A stretch of DNA of 37,944 nt from Prolixibacteraceae bacterium (lineage in GTDB: Bacteria > Bacteroidota > Bacteroidia > Bacteroidales > Prolixibacteraceae), in the NCBI GenBank assembly GCA_019459485.1, contig JAIBEZ010000038.1:1-37944 (forward strand), read 5' to 3'. The first letter of the stretch is position 1, and each line of letters begins with the position of its first letter. The position numbers and the translations under genes were made by a program. The notes below the pieces were generated by a model. That model was not told the origin of the DNA and ran no database searches. It saw nothing but the letters and a program-made list of their open reading frames with translations. Below are positions 16,103 through 25,756 of this stretch, piece after piece.

Positions 16103-17086
16103 CTAAAACTCCCTTTTTACCCAGTTGATAATTTGTTCTTCCGGCAAATCGTTCATGCAACGGAAGTGCTTTTTCGGGCATTTATGGTAGCCCAGTTTGG
16201 AGCATGGACGGCATGGTAACCCTTTCACTTCGAGTATTTCAGAACCTTCTCCAGGCATGTAGGGCGACATTCCCAATTCGGGGGCAGTATTTCCCCAAAC
16301 CGACAGTATTTTTTTGTGGTAAGCAGCAGCAATGTGCATCAATCCGGTATCGTTAGAGATTACCAGTCGTGCATTTTTAACCAGCGATGCCGATTGATTG
16401 ATTCGTAATTTTCCGGTAAAATTAACCACGTTTCCGGTATTCCATTCCAAAACCCGGTCGGCTATCAAACGTTCACTTTTCCCTCCCAGTAATACGAACG
16501 GAAATTTAGTATTCGAAATTAATGTCCGGTATTTTTCTACCGGCATTCGTTTGGTTGCATAAGTTCCGGCCAGCACAATTGCAATGTAGCCATTCCTGAA
16601 ATTTTCAGGCAATTCGTCTATTGGAAATTCATCGTCGATGGAAATGAAATGCTCAAGTCCTTTCCCGTCATCTGATACTCCGAATGTGCTGAGTGTTGCC
16701 AGGTTTCGATCGACAATGTGGGATTTTGGCAGGATGTTGATCTTGAACAAGGTCAGTAAAAGTTTGCGGATATTCAGTTTGTTAAAGCTGAATGATTTGA
16801 CTTTTAATCCGAGTTTTACCCGCAGGCTGCGCAAATTGTTGTGCAAATCAATGATGTAATCGTAATTTTCAGTTTTAAGTTCGCCAATTATTTTTGAAAG
16901 CGAATCTTCTAAAAATTGAATTTTATCGATGTAAGGATTGGCTTGCAGGAGATCCGCGTTGCGTTTCTTGGTAAGGTAATGTATTTCTGCTTCCGGAAAT
17001 TGATTTTTCAGGCAACGTGCAACCGGCGAGGTCAAAACAATGTCGCCAATGGAACTGAAACGTATAATTAGAAATTTTGTCTTCAC
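16103..17086 (-). CDS. Glycosyltransferase family 9 (heptosyltransferase-like)
   Basis: A 327-residue GT-B protein. The start GTG 17086 gives MKTKFLIIRFSSIGDIVLTSP, the classical GT9 N-terminus with the GD acceptor motif. The nucleotide-sugar half has NDTGLMHIAAAY and VWGNTAPELGMSP. GT9 enzymes add heptose or related sugars to lipopolysaccharide core from ADP-activated donors on the inner face of the inner membrane; the exact sugar cannot be told. A Cys-rich segment (LPCRPCSKLGYHKCPKKHF) near the C-terminus is seen in Bacteroidota members. Its start codon sits directly behind the atpC terminator, so it likely has separate or read-through expression. Confidence 0.93.
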   Translation of the reverse strand: MKTKFLIIRFSSIGDIVLTSPVARCLKNQFPEAEIHYLTKKRNADLLQANPYIDKIQFLEDSLSKIIGELKTENYDYIIDLHNNLRSLRVKLGLKVKSFSFNKLNIRKLLLTLFKINILPKSHIVDRNLATLSTFGVSDDGKGLEHFISIDDEFPIDELPENFRNGYIAIVLAGTYATKRMPVEKYRTLISNTKFPFVLLGGKSERLIADRVLEWNTGNVVNFTGKLRINQSASLVKNARLVISNDTGLMHIAAAYHKKILSVWGNTAPELGMSPYMPGEGSEILEVKGLPCRPCSKLGYHKCPKKHFRCMNDLPEEQIINWVKREF

Positions 17087-17123
17087 AATAAAAAGCCCTG
17101 AAACTGTTGTATTTTCAGGGCTT
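17087..17123 (-). terminator. Rho-independent terminator of atpDC
   Basis: AAGCCCTGAAA (17093-17103) and TTTCAGGGCTT (17113-17123) form a perfect 11-bp stem with a 9-nt loop. On the minus strand the stem is followed by TTTTATTG. The T-run touches the GTG of the GT9 gene at 17086. Confidence 0.8.
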
Positions 17124-17152
17124 AAATATAAACAGATTATCGCATCAACCGG

Positions 17153-17395
17153 CTATGCCGACTCTGCAAGTATTATTATTTTGTTGTCTTTGTTTTCAAT
17201 CACTCCCCCTTCAATTTCAAAAAAAAGAATTTTGCCTGATTCTTCCACCACTTTTATCTTTCCCTTTTCGAGTGTCGAAATAATTGGGGCATGGTGATTT
17301 AGAATCGCAAAAGACCCTTTTGTTCCGGGAACTTGAACCAGTTTTACTTCGCCTGAATAAATTTTTTTTCCGGGTGTAATTATTTCCAGCTTCAT
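17153..17395 (-). CDS. atpC: F1F0 ATP synthase epsilon subunit (short form)
   Basis: Only 80 residues, covering the N-terminal beta-sandwich: MKLEIITPGKKIYSGEV, then GTKGSFAILNHHAPIISTLEKG, and the closing GGVIENKDNKIIILAESA. The C-terminal helical hairpin that inhibits hydrolysis in E. coli-type epsilon (about 139 residues) is absent. This short form is usual in Bacteroidota. The subunit joins the central stalk of F1 on the cytoplasmic side. It follows atpD by 91 bp and ends 29 bp before a strong terminator, so atpD-atpC form a two-gene unit. The remaining ATP synthase genes are not in this window. Confidence 0.95.
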   Translation of the reverse strand: MKLEIITPGKKIYSGEVKLVQVPGTKGSFAILNHHAPIISTLEKGKIKVVEESGKILFFEIEGGVIENKDNKIIILAESA

Positions 17396-17418
17396 GGTTT
17401 TTTAATATTAGTTTCAGT

Positions 17419-17478
17419 GTTCAGTCGCAGTGTTCACTTAAATAGTTGCAGTTTTTACTGAGGACTGCGACTGTGAAC
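17419..17478. repeat. Inverted repeat between atpD and atpC
   Basis: CAGTCGCAGT (17422-17431) and ACTGCGACTG (17464-17473) are exact complements with a 32-nt loop. GTTCA (17419) and TGAAC (17474) extend the dyad with a small bulge. It occupies most of the 91-bp gap and could tune the atpD/atpC ratio, although it may simply be a dispersed repeat. Confidence 0.5.
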
Positions 17479-17486
17479 TGTGACTA

Positions 17487-19067
<1,581 letters not shown>

Positions 19068-19084
19068 TTATCTGAAGGTTCACT

Positions 19085-20068
19085 TTAATGATCCCTGCTC
19101 ATGATCATTTTTGCCAGTACAACCATTTCTGCTTTTGTTTCTTTGGCTACATCTATTTCATTCAAAACGTCCAGCGCCGACTGGTAAAAAGCTTCGATGT
19201 TATTTTCGGTGATCTCTTTTATTTTCAATTTGGTATAAATATTTTTTACTGCCATTATTTTCTCCTGATGATTGAATTCTCTTTTTTCAATCCATTCCAG
19301 AAGTTCCTTTCTTGTTGAGCCATCTGATAATTCCAGTGCTTTTAACAGGAGAAAGGTCTTTTTGTTCGATATGATATCGCCGCCTATTTTCTTCCCGAAT
19401 TTTTCCTGATCGGCAAAAACATCCAGCAAATCGTCCTGAAGCTGAAAAGCAATTCCCAGATCAAGCCCAAAAACATACAATAAATCGGCGATTCTTTCGG
19501 GGGCGTTCGCTGCCAAAGCGCCCATTTTCAAGCTACATGCCAGTAATACAGCCGTTTTCAGGCGGATCATATTTAAATATTCAGGAATTGAAACGTTCAT
19601 TCTGGTTTCAAAATCCATGTCGTATTGCTGGCCTTCGCATACTTCAAGCGCCGTATCCGAAAAAAGGCGGATCATTTTGCCAAGGTTTTCAGTTTCGCTT
19701 TTTTGCAAATAATTGTATGCCATTATCGACATCGCGTCACCCGATAGAATGGCGATATTGGGGTTGTATTTTTTATGTACAGCCTGTGAGTTTCGGCGCA
19801 TATCGGCCTGATCCATGATATCGTCGTGCAGCAAAGTGAAATTGTGAAAAACTTCAATTGCCAGAGCGGCAGGAAAGGCTTTTTCAATTTTGTCGGTGAA
19901 GAGGTTGCAGGCCATAAGAACCATTACCGGACGAAGTCGTTTTCCGCCCATTGCAAGCGTGTAGCCAATTGGTTCGTACAGATTTTGGGGTTCAGCCTTG
20001 TTTAACCGAATTATTTCCCGGTTTATTTCTTCTGAAATAAGCTTATTTAACTCTTTGATTGTTTGCAT
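19085..20068 (-). CDS. Polyprenyl diphosphate synthase (trans-isoprenyl transferase)
   Basis: 327 residues from ATG 20068 (MQTIKELNKL); a TTG at 20080 in frame is less likely. Class signatures are GGKRLRPVMV (41-50), the first Asp-rich motif DDIMD (82-86) with HNFTLLHDD before it, GQQYDMDFE, and the second Asp-rich motif DDLLD (212-216). It condenses isopentenyl diphosphate onto allylic diphosphates. There is no two-residue insertion in DDIMD, and the residue five before it is Phe (F77), a pattern that in characterised archaeal enzymes goes with C20 products, so GGPP is my guess; FPP is possible. It follows the LytTR regulator by about 20 bp and is probably cotranscribed with it. Confidence 0.93.
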   Translation of the reverse strand: MQTIKELNKLISEEINREIIRLNKAEPQNLYEPIGYTLAMGGKRLRPVMVLMACNLFTDKIEKAFPAALAIEVFHNFTLLHDDIMDQADMRRNSQAVHKKYNPNIAILSGDAMSIMAYNYLQKSETENLGKMIRLFSDTALEVCEGQQYDMDFETRMNVSIPEYLNMIRLKTAVLLACSLKMGALAANAPERIADLLYVFGLDLGIAFQLQDDLLDVFADQEKFGKKIGGDIISNKKTFLLLKALELSDGSTRKELLEWIEKREFNHQEKIMAVKNIYTKLKIKEITENNIEAFYQSALDVLNEIDVAKETKAEMVVLAKMIMSRDH

Positions 20069-20088
20069 ATTTGTTGTCAATCAGTGAA

Positions 20089-20841
20089 TTATATTCGGTT
20101 GTACAATAGTCTGTTCAGGAGTTCTTCCTTGAATTTGGGCGATACAGGCAATTGTATTTTGTCTATCATTTCAACCACACCACCATCGGTTTTAAGGTAT
20201 CGGTTTACATTCCGGAGGCTGATAAGATGTGAGCGGTGTATTCGAAAAAAACCATGGGAAACCAACATGTTATCGAATTCAAGTAAGGTGCGGCTTATTA
20301 GTACCGATCTGCCATCAACAAAGAAAATCCTCGAATAATTTCTTTCTCCTTCGCACCTTATGATATCTTTTACTTTAACAATGGTGAATCCATTGATTTC
20401 GGGGAGCGCAATAGTTGCACTGTCATCGTTTCCCGGTTTCAAGTTAGTTTTTAATACTTCAACACGCTGTTTTTCGCGCAATACCGGAATTTCGTTGATC
20501 CGGTTGATTGTTAATCTGACATTTTCAATTAAAACCGGCTTTACAATATAATCGAAGGCAGAATATTTGAACGCAGTGATGGCATAATCACTGTAAGATG
20601 TAGTAAATACGACTTTAAAATCTACTTCAGAAAGTTGCTCCAAAAGGCGGAATCCAGTTCCATCTGGCATTTCAATATCTAAAAAAACAAGATCCGGATC
20701 AACCTGGTCAATCAATTTTATTCCTGAAGCCACAGAGTCCGCTTCACCAAGAATTTGAATTTCGGGAAAATTCTGTTCTAATATTCGTCTTAAACCTCTC
20801 CGGGCCAATTGATCATCATCAATAATAACGGTATGATACAT
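20089..20841 (-). CDS. LytTR-family response regulator (orphan)
   Basis: 250 residues from ATG 20841. The receiver domain (1-120) has D8-D10, phosphoacceptor D55 in LVFLDIEMPDG, and K-containing YIVKPV. The LytTR DNA-binding domain (about 145-245) shows the usual IIRCEGERNYSRIFF, LLEFDNMLVSHGFFRIHRSHLI and LPVSPKFKEELL blocks. In Bacteroidota such regulators normally pair with a YpdA/LytS-type membrane histidine kinase. None is adjacent here; the downstream neighbour is the polyprenyl synthase. Its target genes cannot be inferred. Confidence 0.94.
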   Translation of the reverse strand: MYHTVIIDDDQLARRGLRRILEQNFPEIQILGEADSVASGIKLIDQVDPDLVFLDIEMPDGTGFRLLEQLSEVDFKVVFTTSYSDYAITAFKYSAFDYIVKPVLIENVRLTINRINEIPVLREKQRVEVLKTNLKPGNDDSATIALPEINGFTIVKVKDIIRCEGERNYSRIFFVDGRSVLISRTLLEFDNMLVSHGFFRIHRSHLISLRNVNRYLKTDGGVVEMIDKIQLPVSPKFKEELLNRLLYNRI

Positions 20842-20985
20842 CTGGATTTTGGTTCTGATAATTTTTTTAAAAATACTACAAATGATCGGACTTGTGCAAA
20901 TAGTTCAATAAAAATTTATTTTGTGATGAAATTCAACTCTTTTATTTTCTTCTGCACAAAACTGCCTGTGTTTTGTTTATATGAA

Positions 20986-20993
20986 TAATTTTG
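20986..20993 (+). promoter_or_regulatory. Promoter -7 box of tsaB
   Basis: TAATTTTG matches TAnnTTTG and lies 19 bp before the tsaB ATG. A CTG 19 bp upstream is the best but imperfect -33 match. Confidence 0.45.
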
Positions 20994-21012
20994 TCGGATT
21001 AATAAATTTTAA

Positions 21013-21723
21013 ATGGCCGTTATACTAATAATTGAAACCTCCACTGAAGTATGCAGCGTTGCACTTACTGTTGATGGAGTACTGATTGATCTCAAAGAAT
21101 CAAAAGAAGGGCAAAATCACGCCCGGCTGGTAACTGTTTTTGCTGAAGAACTGCTAAGCCGGAACAATATGAAACCGGATGAATTATCGGCAGTAGCTGT
21201 AAGTAAAGGTCCCGGTTCATATACTGGTTTACGGATCGGGGTTTCAACGGCAAAGGGGATTTGTTTCGCCCGCAGGATCCCGCTCATTGCTATTGGTACG
21301 CTTGAAGCCATGACGCAACATGTAATATTGAACCGGAAATATTACAAAATTCCGGAGGATAAACCTACGTTATTTTGCCCGATGATTGATGCCAGAAGAA
21401 TGGAGGTTTTCTCGATGTTGTACAAGGAAGACGGATCGGTATTGAAGCCTATCAGTGCCGAAATTATCGATGAGACATTCCTTTCCAAAGAAATAGCAGA
21501 GAATCAGGTTGTATTTTTTGGCAATGGCGCAGAAAAATGCAGGCAAACATTGCAATCGCCAAACGCATTGTTTATCAGTGATATAGATGCGTCGGCTAAA
21601 TTCATGTGTCAGTTGGCCTGGGAATTGTACAACAAAAACAAATTTGAAGACGTTGCCTATTTTGAACCCTTCTATCTGAAGGATTTTGTAGCGACTGTTT
21701 CCAAGAAAAACCTGCCGGGATGA
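21013..21723 (+). CDS. tsaB: tRNA threonylcarbamoyladenosine biosynthesis protein TsaB
   Basis: A 236-residue member of the ASKHA-fold TsaB group: ILIIETSTEVCSVAL at the N-terminus, then HARLVTVFAEELL, and the diagnostic SKGPGSYTGLRIGVSTAKG (about residues 65-83). With TsaC, TsaD and TsaE it makes the t6A modification at position 37 of ANN-decoding tRNAs; TsaB is the non-catalytic partner of TsaD. The stop overlaps the ATG of the next gene (ATGA), so the DUF3108 gene is translationally coupled. It is divergent from the LytTR regulator with 171 bp between. Confidence 0.95.
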   Translation: MAVILIIETSTEVCSVALTVDGVLIDLKESKEGQNHARLVTVFAEELLSRNNMKPDELSAVAVSKGPGSYTGLRIGVSTAKGICFARRIPLIAIGTLEAMTQHVILNRKYYKIPEDKPTLFCPMIDARRMEVFSMLYKEDGSVLKPISAEIIDETFLSKEIAENQVVFFGNGAEKCRQTLQSPNALFISDIDASAKFMCQLAWELYNKNKFEDVAYFEPFYLKDFVATVSKKNLPG

Positions 21724-22460
21724 GAATTGCAATGATTATTAGTTTTTTACTGGTGTTTGTACTGAATATGAACTCACAGCCAATTGAAGAGATGGAATAC
21801 ATTCTTCGGTTTGGGTTTATACATGGAGGCAAGGCGACAGTAACTGCGCAGAACGTGAAATTAAACAAGCAACCTGCCATTCATTACCATCTGAGGGGGA
21901 AGACTATCGGATTGGTGGATAAAATTTACGAAGTGAACGATGTTTACGAAAGCTGGGTCAATCCTCAGACCTACCTGCCTGTGAAATCGATACGCAATGT
22001 CAGGGAACAAAAATACCGGTTTTATGACGAGGTGACTTATGATCATGCGAACGATTCGCTTTTCAGTTTAAAATCAGGCCGCAAAAAAGTTCCGGATAAT
22101 GTAAACGATATGGTCAGTGTTTTTTTCTATATCAGGCAAAACCATTTTTTCGATAATTTGCTGGCAGGAAAAAACGTTGAAATACCTGTATATCATGGCG
22201 ATGATTTGTTTCTAATGCATTTGGAATATCTGGGAATTGAAACCATCGATACAAAAATCGGTAAAAAGGAATGTTATGTTGTTTCACCAAAAGTGCCAAA
22301 AGGTAAACTTTTTAAGAGTTCGGACGACCTGAAGATTTATATCACAAAAGACAAAAACAGGTTGCCGATCTACGCTGAATTTAATTTACTGGTCGGGTCA
22401 CTCAAATGCGAATTGATTTCGTATAAAATAAATGGGATGGATCAATTGGCCAAACAATAA
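21720..22460 (+). CDS. DUF3108-like exported protein
   Basis: 246 residues. A Sec signal peptide (residues 1-20, MRIAMIISFLLVFVLNMNSQ) leads into a beta-rich domain with the DUF3108 pattern: EYILRFGFIHGGKATV, HLRGKTIGLVDKIYEVNDVYESW, TYLPVKSIRNVREQKYRFYDEVTYD, and the ending LPIYAEFNLLVGSLKCELISY. The family is periplasmic or envelope-associated and of unknown function. Translationally coupled to tsaB through ATGA. A 178-bp gap with its own promoter-like box separates it from efp. Confidence 0.88.
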   Translation: MRIAMIISFLLVFVLNMNSQPIEEMEYILRFGFIHGGKATVTAQNVKLNKQPAIHYHLRGKTIGLVDKIYEVNDVYESWVNPQTYLPVKSIRNVREQKYRFYDEVTYDHANDSLFSLKSGRKKVPDNVNDMVSVFFYIRQNHFFDNLLAGKNVEIPVYHGDDLFLMHLEYLGIETIDTKIGKKECYVVSPKVPKGKLFKSSDDLKIYITKDKNRLPIYAEFNLLVGSLKCELISYKINGMDQLAKQ

Positions 22461-22522
22461 TATGTTGATAGTGAAATATTTGAAAAAATAGAACGAAAAA
22501 TTCTGATTCAGCAATATTTCTT

Positions 22523-22530
22523 TATTTTTG
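22523..22530 (+). promoter_or_regulatory. Promoter -7 box of efp
   Basis: TATTTTTG matches TAnnTTTG and lies 108 bp before the efp ATG. No good -33 TTG stands at the standard distance. The predicted mRNA would begin just before the hairpin at 22543-22570. Confidence 0.4.
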
Positions 22531-22542
22531 CACCCGAATTGA

Positions 22543-22570
22543 AACTCACCCCAATGCATCGGGCTGAGTT
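22543..22570 (+). promoter_or_regulatory. Hairpin near the 5' end of the efp leader
   Basis: AACTCA (22543-22548) pairs with TGAGTT (22565-22570), CCC (22550-22552) with GGG (22561-22563), with ATGCAT at the apex; two opposed mismatches interrupt it. It reads like a slightly decayed longer palindrome. It could be a leader structure or a dispersed repeat. Confidence 0.5.
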
Positions 22571-22638
22571 CCATGAGAACATACGAATATTCAATTAATT
22601 ACCATTATTTTCGAGTGAAATTACTTTAAAAATTTTCT

Positions 22639-23211
22639 ATGGCTATTACAACGGCAGATATTAAGAACGGAATGACAATAGAATACAACGAACAGTTGTT
22701 TCAGATAGTCTCATTCCAACACGTTAAACCCGGTAAAGGTCCGGCTTTCGTGAGAACGAAGCTCAAAAACCTTAAAACAGGCAGAACGATTGAAAACACA
22801 TTCAATTCAGGAGTTAGAATTGAACAGGTAAGGATCGAACGTCGCCCATATCAATATTTATATCAGGATGAAGCCGGTTATAATTTTATGAATAATGAAA
22901 CTTTCGAACAAATATCTATCGGATCAGAATTGATTGAGAATGCTGATCTGATGAAAGAAGGACAGATCGTGGAAATGAACATTCATGCAGATACCGAAAC
23001 TCCGCTGACCGTTGAGTTGCCTCCTTTTGTAGAATTACAGGTTACTTCGACCATGGCAGGAGAAAAGGGAAATACAGCCAGTTCGAATGCACTAAAACCG
23101 GCAACCATAGAAACCGGCGCTGAAATTATGGTTCCGATGTTTATCAATGACGACGATATAATTAAAATAGATACCCGCGACCGTACTTATTATGAACGCG
23201 TAAAGAAATAA
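22639..23211 (+). CDS. efp: Translation elongation factor P
   Basis: 190 residues, normal for EF-P, which binds ribosomes stalled on polyproline between the P and E sites. The N-terminal KOW-like domain (1-65) carries the loop [10 protein letters not shown] with Lys33 at the tip that is post-translationally modified in many bacteria. The two OB domains follow, with the EF-P signature near the end ([27 protein letters not shown]). Start ATG 22639. No modification enzyme (epmA/B, earP, ymfI type) is in the window, so the modification state is open. Confidence 0.98.
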   Translation: MAITTADIKNGMTIEYNEQLFQIVSFQHVKPGKGPAFVRTKLKNLKTGRTIENTFNSGVRIEQVRIERRPYQYLYQDEAGYNFMNNETFEQISIGSELIENADLMKEGQIVEMNIHADTETPLTVELPPFVELQVTSTMAGEKGNTASSNALKPATIETGAEIMVPMFINDDDIIKIDTRDRTYYERVKK

Positions 23212-23231
23212 TTGGAATTATTCTAATTTGG

Positions 23232-23262
23232 AAATGGCCTGCATATCGGGCCATTTTTTTTT
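23232..23262 (+). terminator. Rho-independent terminator of efp
   Basis: AAATGGCC (23232-23239), a 9-nt loop and GGCCATTT (23249-23256), followed by T's to 23262. It lies 21 bp after the efp stop and reaches the stop of the convergent ligase gene. Confidence 0.85.
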
Positions 23263-24724
23263 ATGCCTTATTCTCAGGAAGGGTTTCCGTATAAGCTGCT
23301 TTTCGGGTGTAAATATCAACAGCAACAATAATTGCAGTAAATCCCCAAAATGGTACCGAGAGTTTATCTGTATCCAGAAAATTGTTCAGTATTCCGTGAA
23401 TGTAGTAAGTTATTAATCCGAGCAAAGCGCTCATCACCAGTGTTTTTAATCTTTTATCGGTTGCCCTTGTGTAGGTATGAATTCCAGTGTAAATAACCAC
23501 TCCAATCAATAGCAGAAACGTTACCAGTCCCATAAATCCCGATTCAGCCATTGGTCCCAGGTATTCACTGTGAGCATTTCCTCCATCGGCTGAATTGGTG
23601 CTTATAATTGTCCGGTCGGCAGTCAGTTGGTAAGGAGCATAATTAAACATGTAGGTTCCCGGACCCCATCCAAATATTGGTTTGTCTTTGTACATCCTGA
23701 TGGCACAACTCCACCGGTTGAGGCGTTCCAGATTTGATGCATCGGATGAAATGTTAGAAATGGATGAAACATGCTCGGTGAGGTTGGCCGAAGATTCTGT
23801 GTCATTTCGTTCCAGATGCATAAGTATTGGTTTCTGAAAAACCAGAACTACTGAAAGCACGACAAGAAAGATTATGAAAATGGGTTTAAACCTTATTTTC
23901 AGGCGTAAAACAGCCCAGACACCCAAAGCAGCAATCATACTTAGCCAGGCAGCACGGGCATACGAAAGGACAAGTCCCATTAATAGTATGCCCAGTACAA
24001 TTCGGGCGATTGATTTTACTTTGGTCGGGTAACTTTTAGTAAACGAAAAGCCGAATAAAAATGGCAGATACATGGCAAGCGCTGCACCATAAGAAGTGTG
24101 GTCGTTATACAATGGGTTTACAACAAAATTGGCTGCCTGCTTATTCCACAAACCATAACCAAGGTGTCGGTAGGTAGCATAGGAAATCACAATCAACAGG
24201 GGTATCGTATAAAGCCAGATATACTTTTCAATATTTTTTCCCGATTCGAAGAGTTTGGCAGTCAGCAGGTAAAAACCAACAATAAACCAGACCCTTGTCA
24301 GAAAAGCTTTAAAGGATACAATTGGCATTGTGCTGGTAAAGGTTGTCAGCAACATCCATAATAAGCTGAAATATACGGCCATTGTAACCGGATGCCACAC
24401 AATATCGCGGTCGAATTTTCCGGTAGCTGAAACTTTCAGTATAAAAATGAGCAGCAATCCAAAGAGCAGAGGTTCGGTAGGCAAAAACATGTTAAAAGCC
24501 AGCCCCGGCATTATTTCTGACAAGGGCAGCGAGAGCGGTGTGAAAAATACAATCAGGTACAAAAGTTTGTCGAAGGCGTAAATTGCCAGCAATATGATTC
24601 CTAAAACCAAGGGCATTGCATTGATAATCATTGAATGCTTCTGTACCAGAAAATAAGCATTCAGCAAAATAAACAATGCCGAAACAATGTAGAAAAGTGC
24701 AACTTTTATCCTGGCCTGGTACAC
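23261..24724 (-). CDS. O-antigen ligase/polymerase family protein (Wzy/WaaL-like)
   Basis: A 487-residue polytopic protein with roughly 11-12 TM segments from residue 5 to the C-terminus. A large outer loop (about 290-370) carries RLNRWSCAIRMYKDKPIFGWGPGTY and NAHSEYLGPMAESG, the hallmark of the Wzy_C domain (PF04932) with its functional Arg and His. Such proteins polymerise or ligate surface polysaccharide at the periplasmic face. The start is GTG 24724, 3 bp after the stop of the Wzz-like gene. That neighbour supports a role in polysaccharide assembly. Polymerase versus ligase cannot be told from sequence. Confidence 0.9.
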   Translation of the reverse strand: MYQARIKVALFYIVSALFILLNAYFLVQKHSMIINAMPLVLGIILLAIYAFDKLLYLIVFFTPLSLPLSEIMPGLAFNMFLPTEPLLFGLLLIFILKVSATGKFDRDIVWHPVTMAVYFSLLWMLLTTFTSTMPIVSFKAFLTRVWFIVGFYLLTAKLFESGKNIEKYIWLYTIPLLIVISYATYRHLGYGLWNKQAANFVVNPLYNDHTSYGAALAMYLPFLFGFSFTKSYPTKVKSIARIVLGILLMGLVLSYARAAWLSMIAALGVWAVLRLKIRFKPIFIIFLVVLSVVLVFQKPILMHLERNDTESSANLTEHVSSISNISSDASNLERLNRWSCAIRMYKDKPIFGWGPGTYMFNYAPYQLTADRTIISTNSADGGNAHSEYLGPMAESGFMGLVTFLLLIGVVIYTGIHTYTRATDKRLKTLVMSALLGLITYYIHGILNNFLDTDKLSVPFWGFTAIIVAVDIYTRKAAYTETLPENKA

Positions 24725-24727
24725 AGT

Positions 24728-25681
24728 TTAGGTGGTTTTTTTGTTTTCTATCAGCAAAACAACCAATAGGGCAACGAAAAGTGCAGAGAAAGTAGAAATT
24801 AACAGGATGATTGAGCGAACCGGGTAAGACTTTTTATCAGCCGGAATAGGGTTTTGAACCCTCTGTCCATATATAATTTTTTTGTTCGCACTACTGACCG
24901 ATTGATCATAGACTTTCATAATTGAATCTTTCTGGCTGACCAACCTACTTTGTTGCTTGTCGAGAATTTCATATTCGCCGCCTTTCTCCGATATGTTTTT
25001 TAACCATTGGCTGAGCTCTTTTCCTCCGGCGGAATTCTTCTGCTGACTGGCCAAAACCTTTACCATTCCTTTTGTAATTTCCTCAGCCTGTGTGCGGTAA
25101 TCCAGAATTTGATATTCGCTACGAAAGAAATTTAATTTTTCTTCCAGAGAATCAACTTTGTGGCTGATCAATGCATAATCCTTTTTTGCGATGGTCGCAA
25201 TTTCTTCATATTTGATTTTATGCATCAGCCCAACTTTTTCGTCGAGGAAGCGAATAATAGAGTCGCACATATTGCATGCCCGTTGTGGGTCGGTATCCAA
25301 CACTGAAATTTCAACGGTTTCGTATTGTGTTTTTTTAAATTTCACATTGTCGTTGAATTCTGCCAGCATATAAGTCAAATATTGAGGCTCGTCTTTGCTG
25401 ATTTTGTAAGCTTCGTTCAAATTGAACGCATCAATGGTTCGCAGTTTAATGTCAAGCGAATTAATGATTTCAAGCAATTGTTCACTTTCCGATTCATCGC
25501 TGAATACATAAAAATTGTTGCTTGGGTATATCAGTGCGGTGGATTTATACTTTGGTTTAATAAAAGTTGAAGAAGAAAAAATTGCTGAAACAACAATTGC
25601 CAGAATGCCAACAATTAGAAAATGCATCCTCCACTTCCATATTATTTCAACAAGATTCTGATTATTAAAAAAGTTTGTCAT
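24728..25681 (-). CDS. Wzz-like chain-length determinant protein
   Basis: 317 residues with the Wzz topology: an N-terminal TM (about 20-40, FLIVGILAIVVSAIFSS), a long periplasmic helical domain with coiled-coil-like heptads (about 160-260, around LEEKLNFFRSEYQIL), and a C-terminal TM (about 290-312). The proline-rich stretch before TM2 (NPIPADKKSYPVRS) fits the family. It lacks a C-terminal tyrosine kinase domain. Such proteins set polysaccharide chain length together with a Wzy polymerase, here the next gene, which starts 3 bp later. The upstream neighbour is tyrS, 75 bp away, which is unrelated in function. Confidence 0.88.
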   Translation of the reverse strand: MTNFFNNQNLVEIIWKWRMHFLIVGILAIVVSAIFSSSTFIKPKYKSTALIYPSNNFYVFSDESESEQLLEIINSLDIKLRTIDAFNLNEAYKISKDEPQYLTYMLAEFNDNVKFKKTQYETVEISVLDTDPQRACNMCDSIIRFLDEKVGLMHKIKYEEIATIAKKDYALISHKVDSLEEKLNFFRSEYQILDYRTQAEEITKGMVKVLASQQKNSAGGKELSQWLKNISEKGGEYEILDKQQSRLVSQKDSIMKVYDQSVSSANKKIIYGQRVQNPIPADKKSYPVRSIILLISTFSALFVALLVVLLIENKKTT

Positions 25682-25756
25682 AGAGAGGTCTTTTGGTTGA
25701 ATTTTTAACGGAACAACGGTATATTTATTACTGAAAATTGAAATATATCCTGAAAT

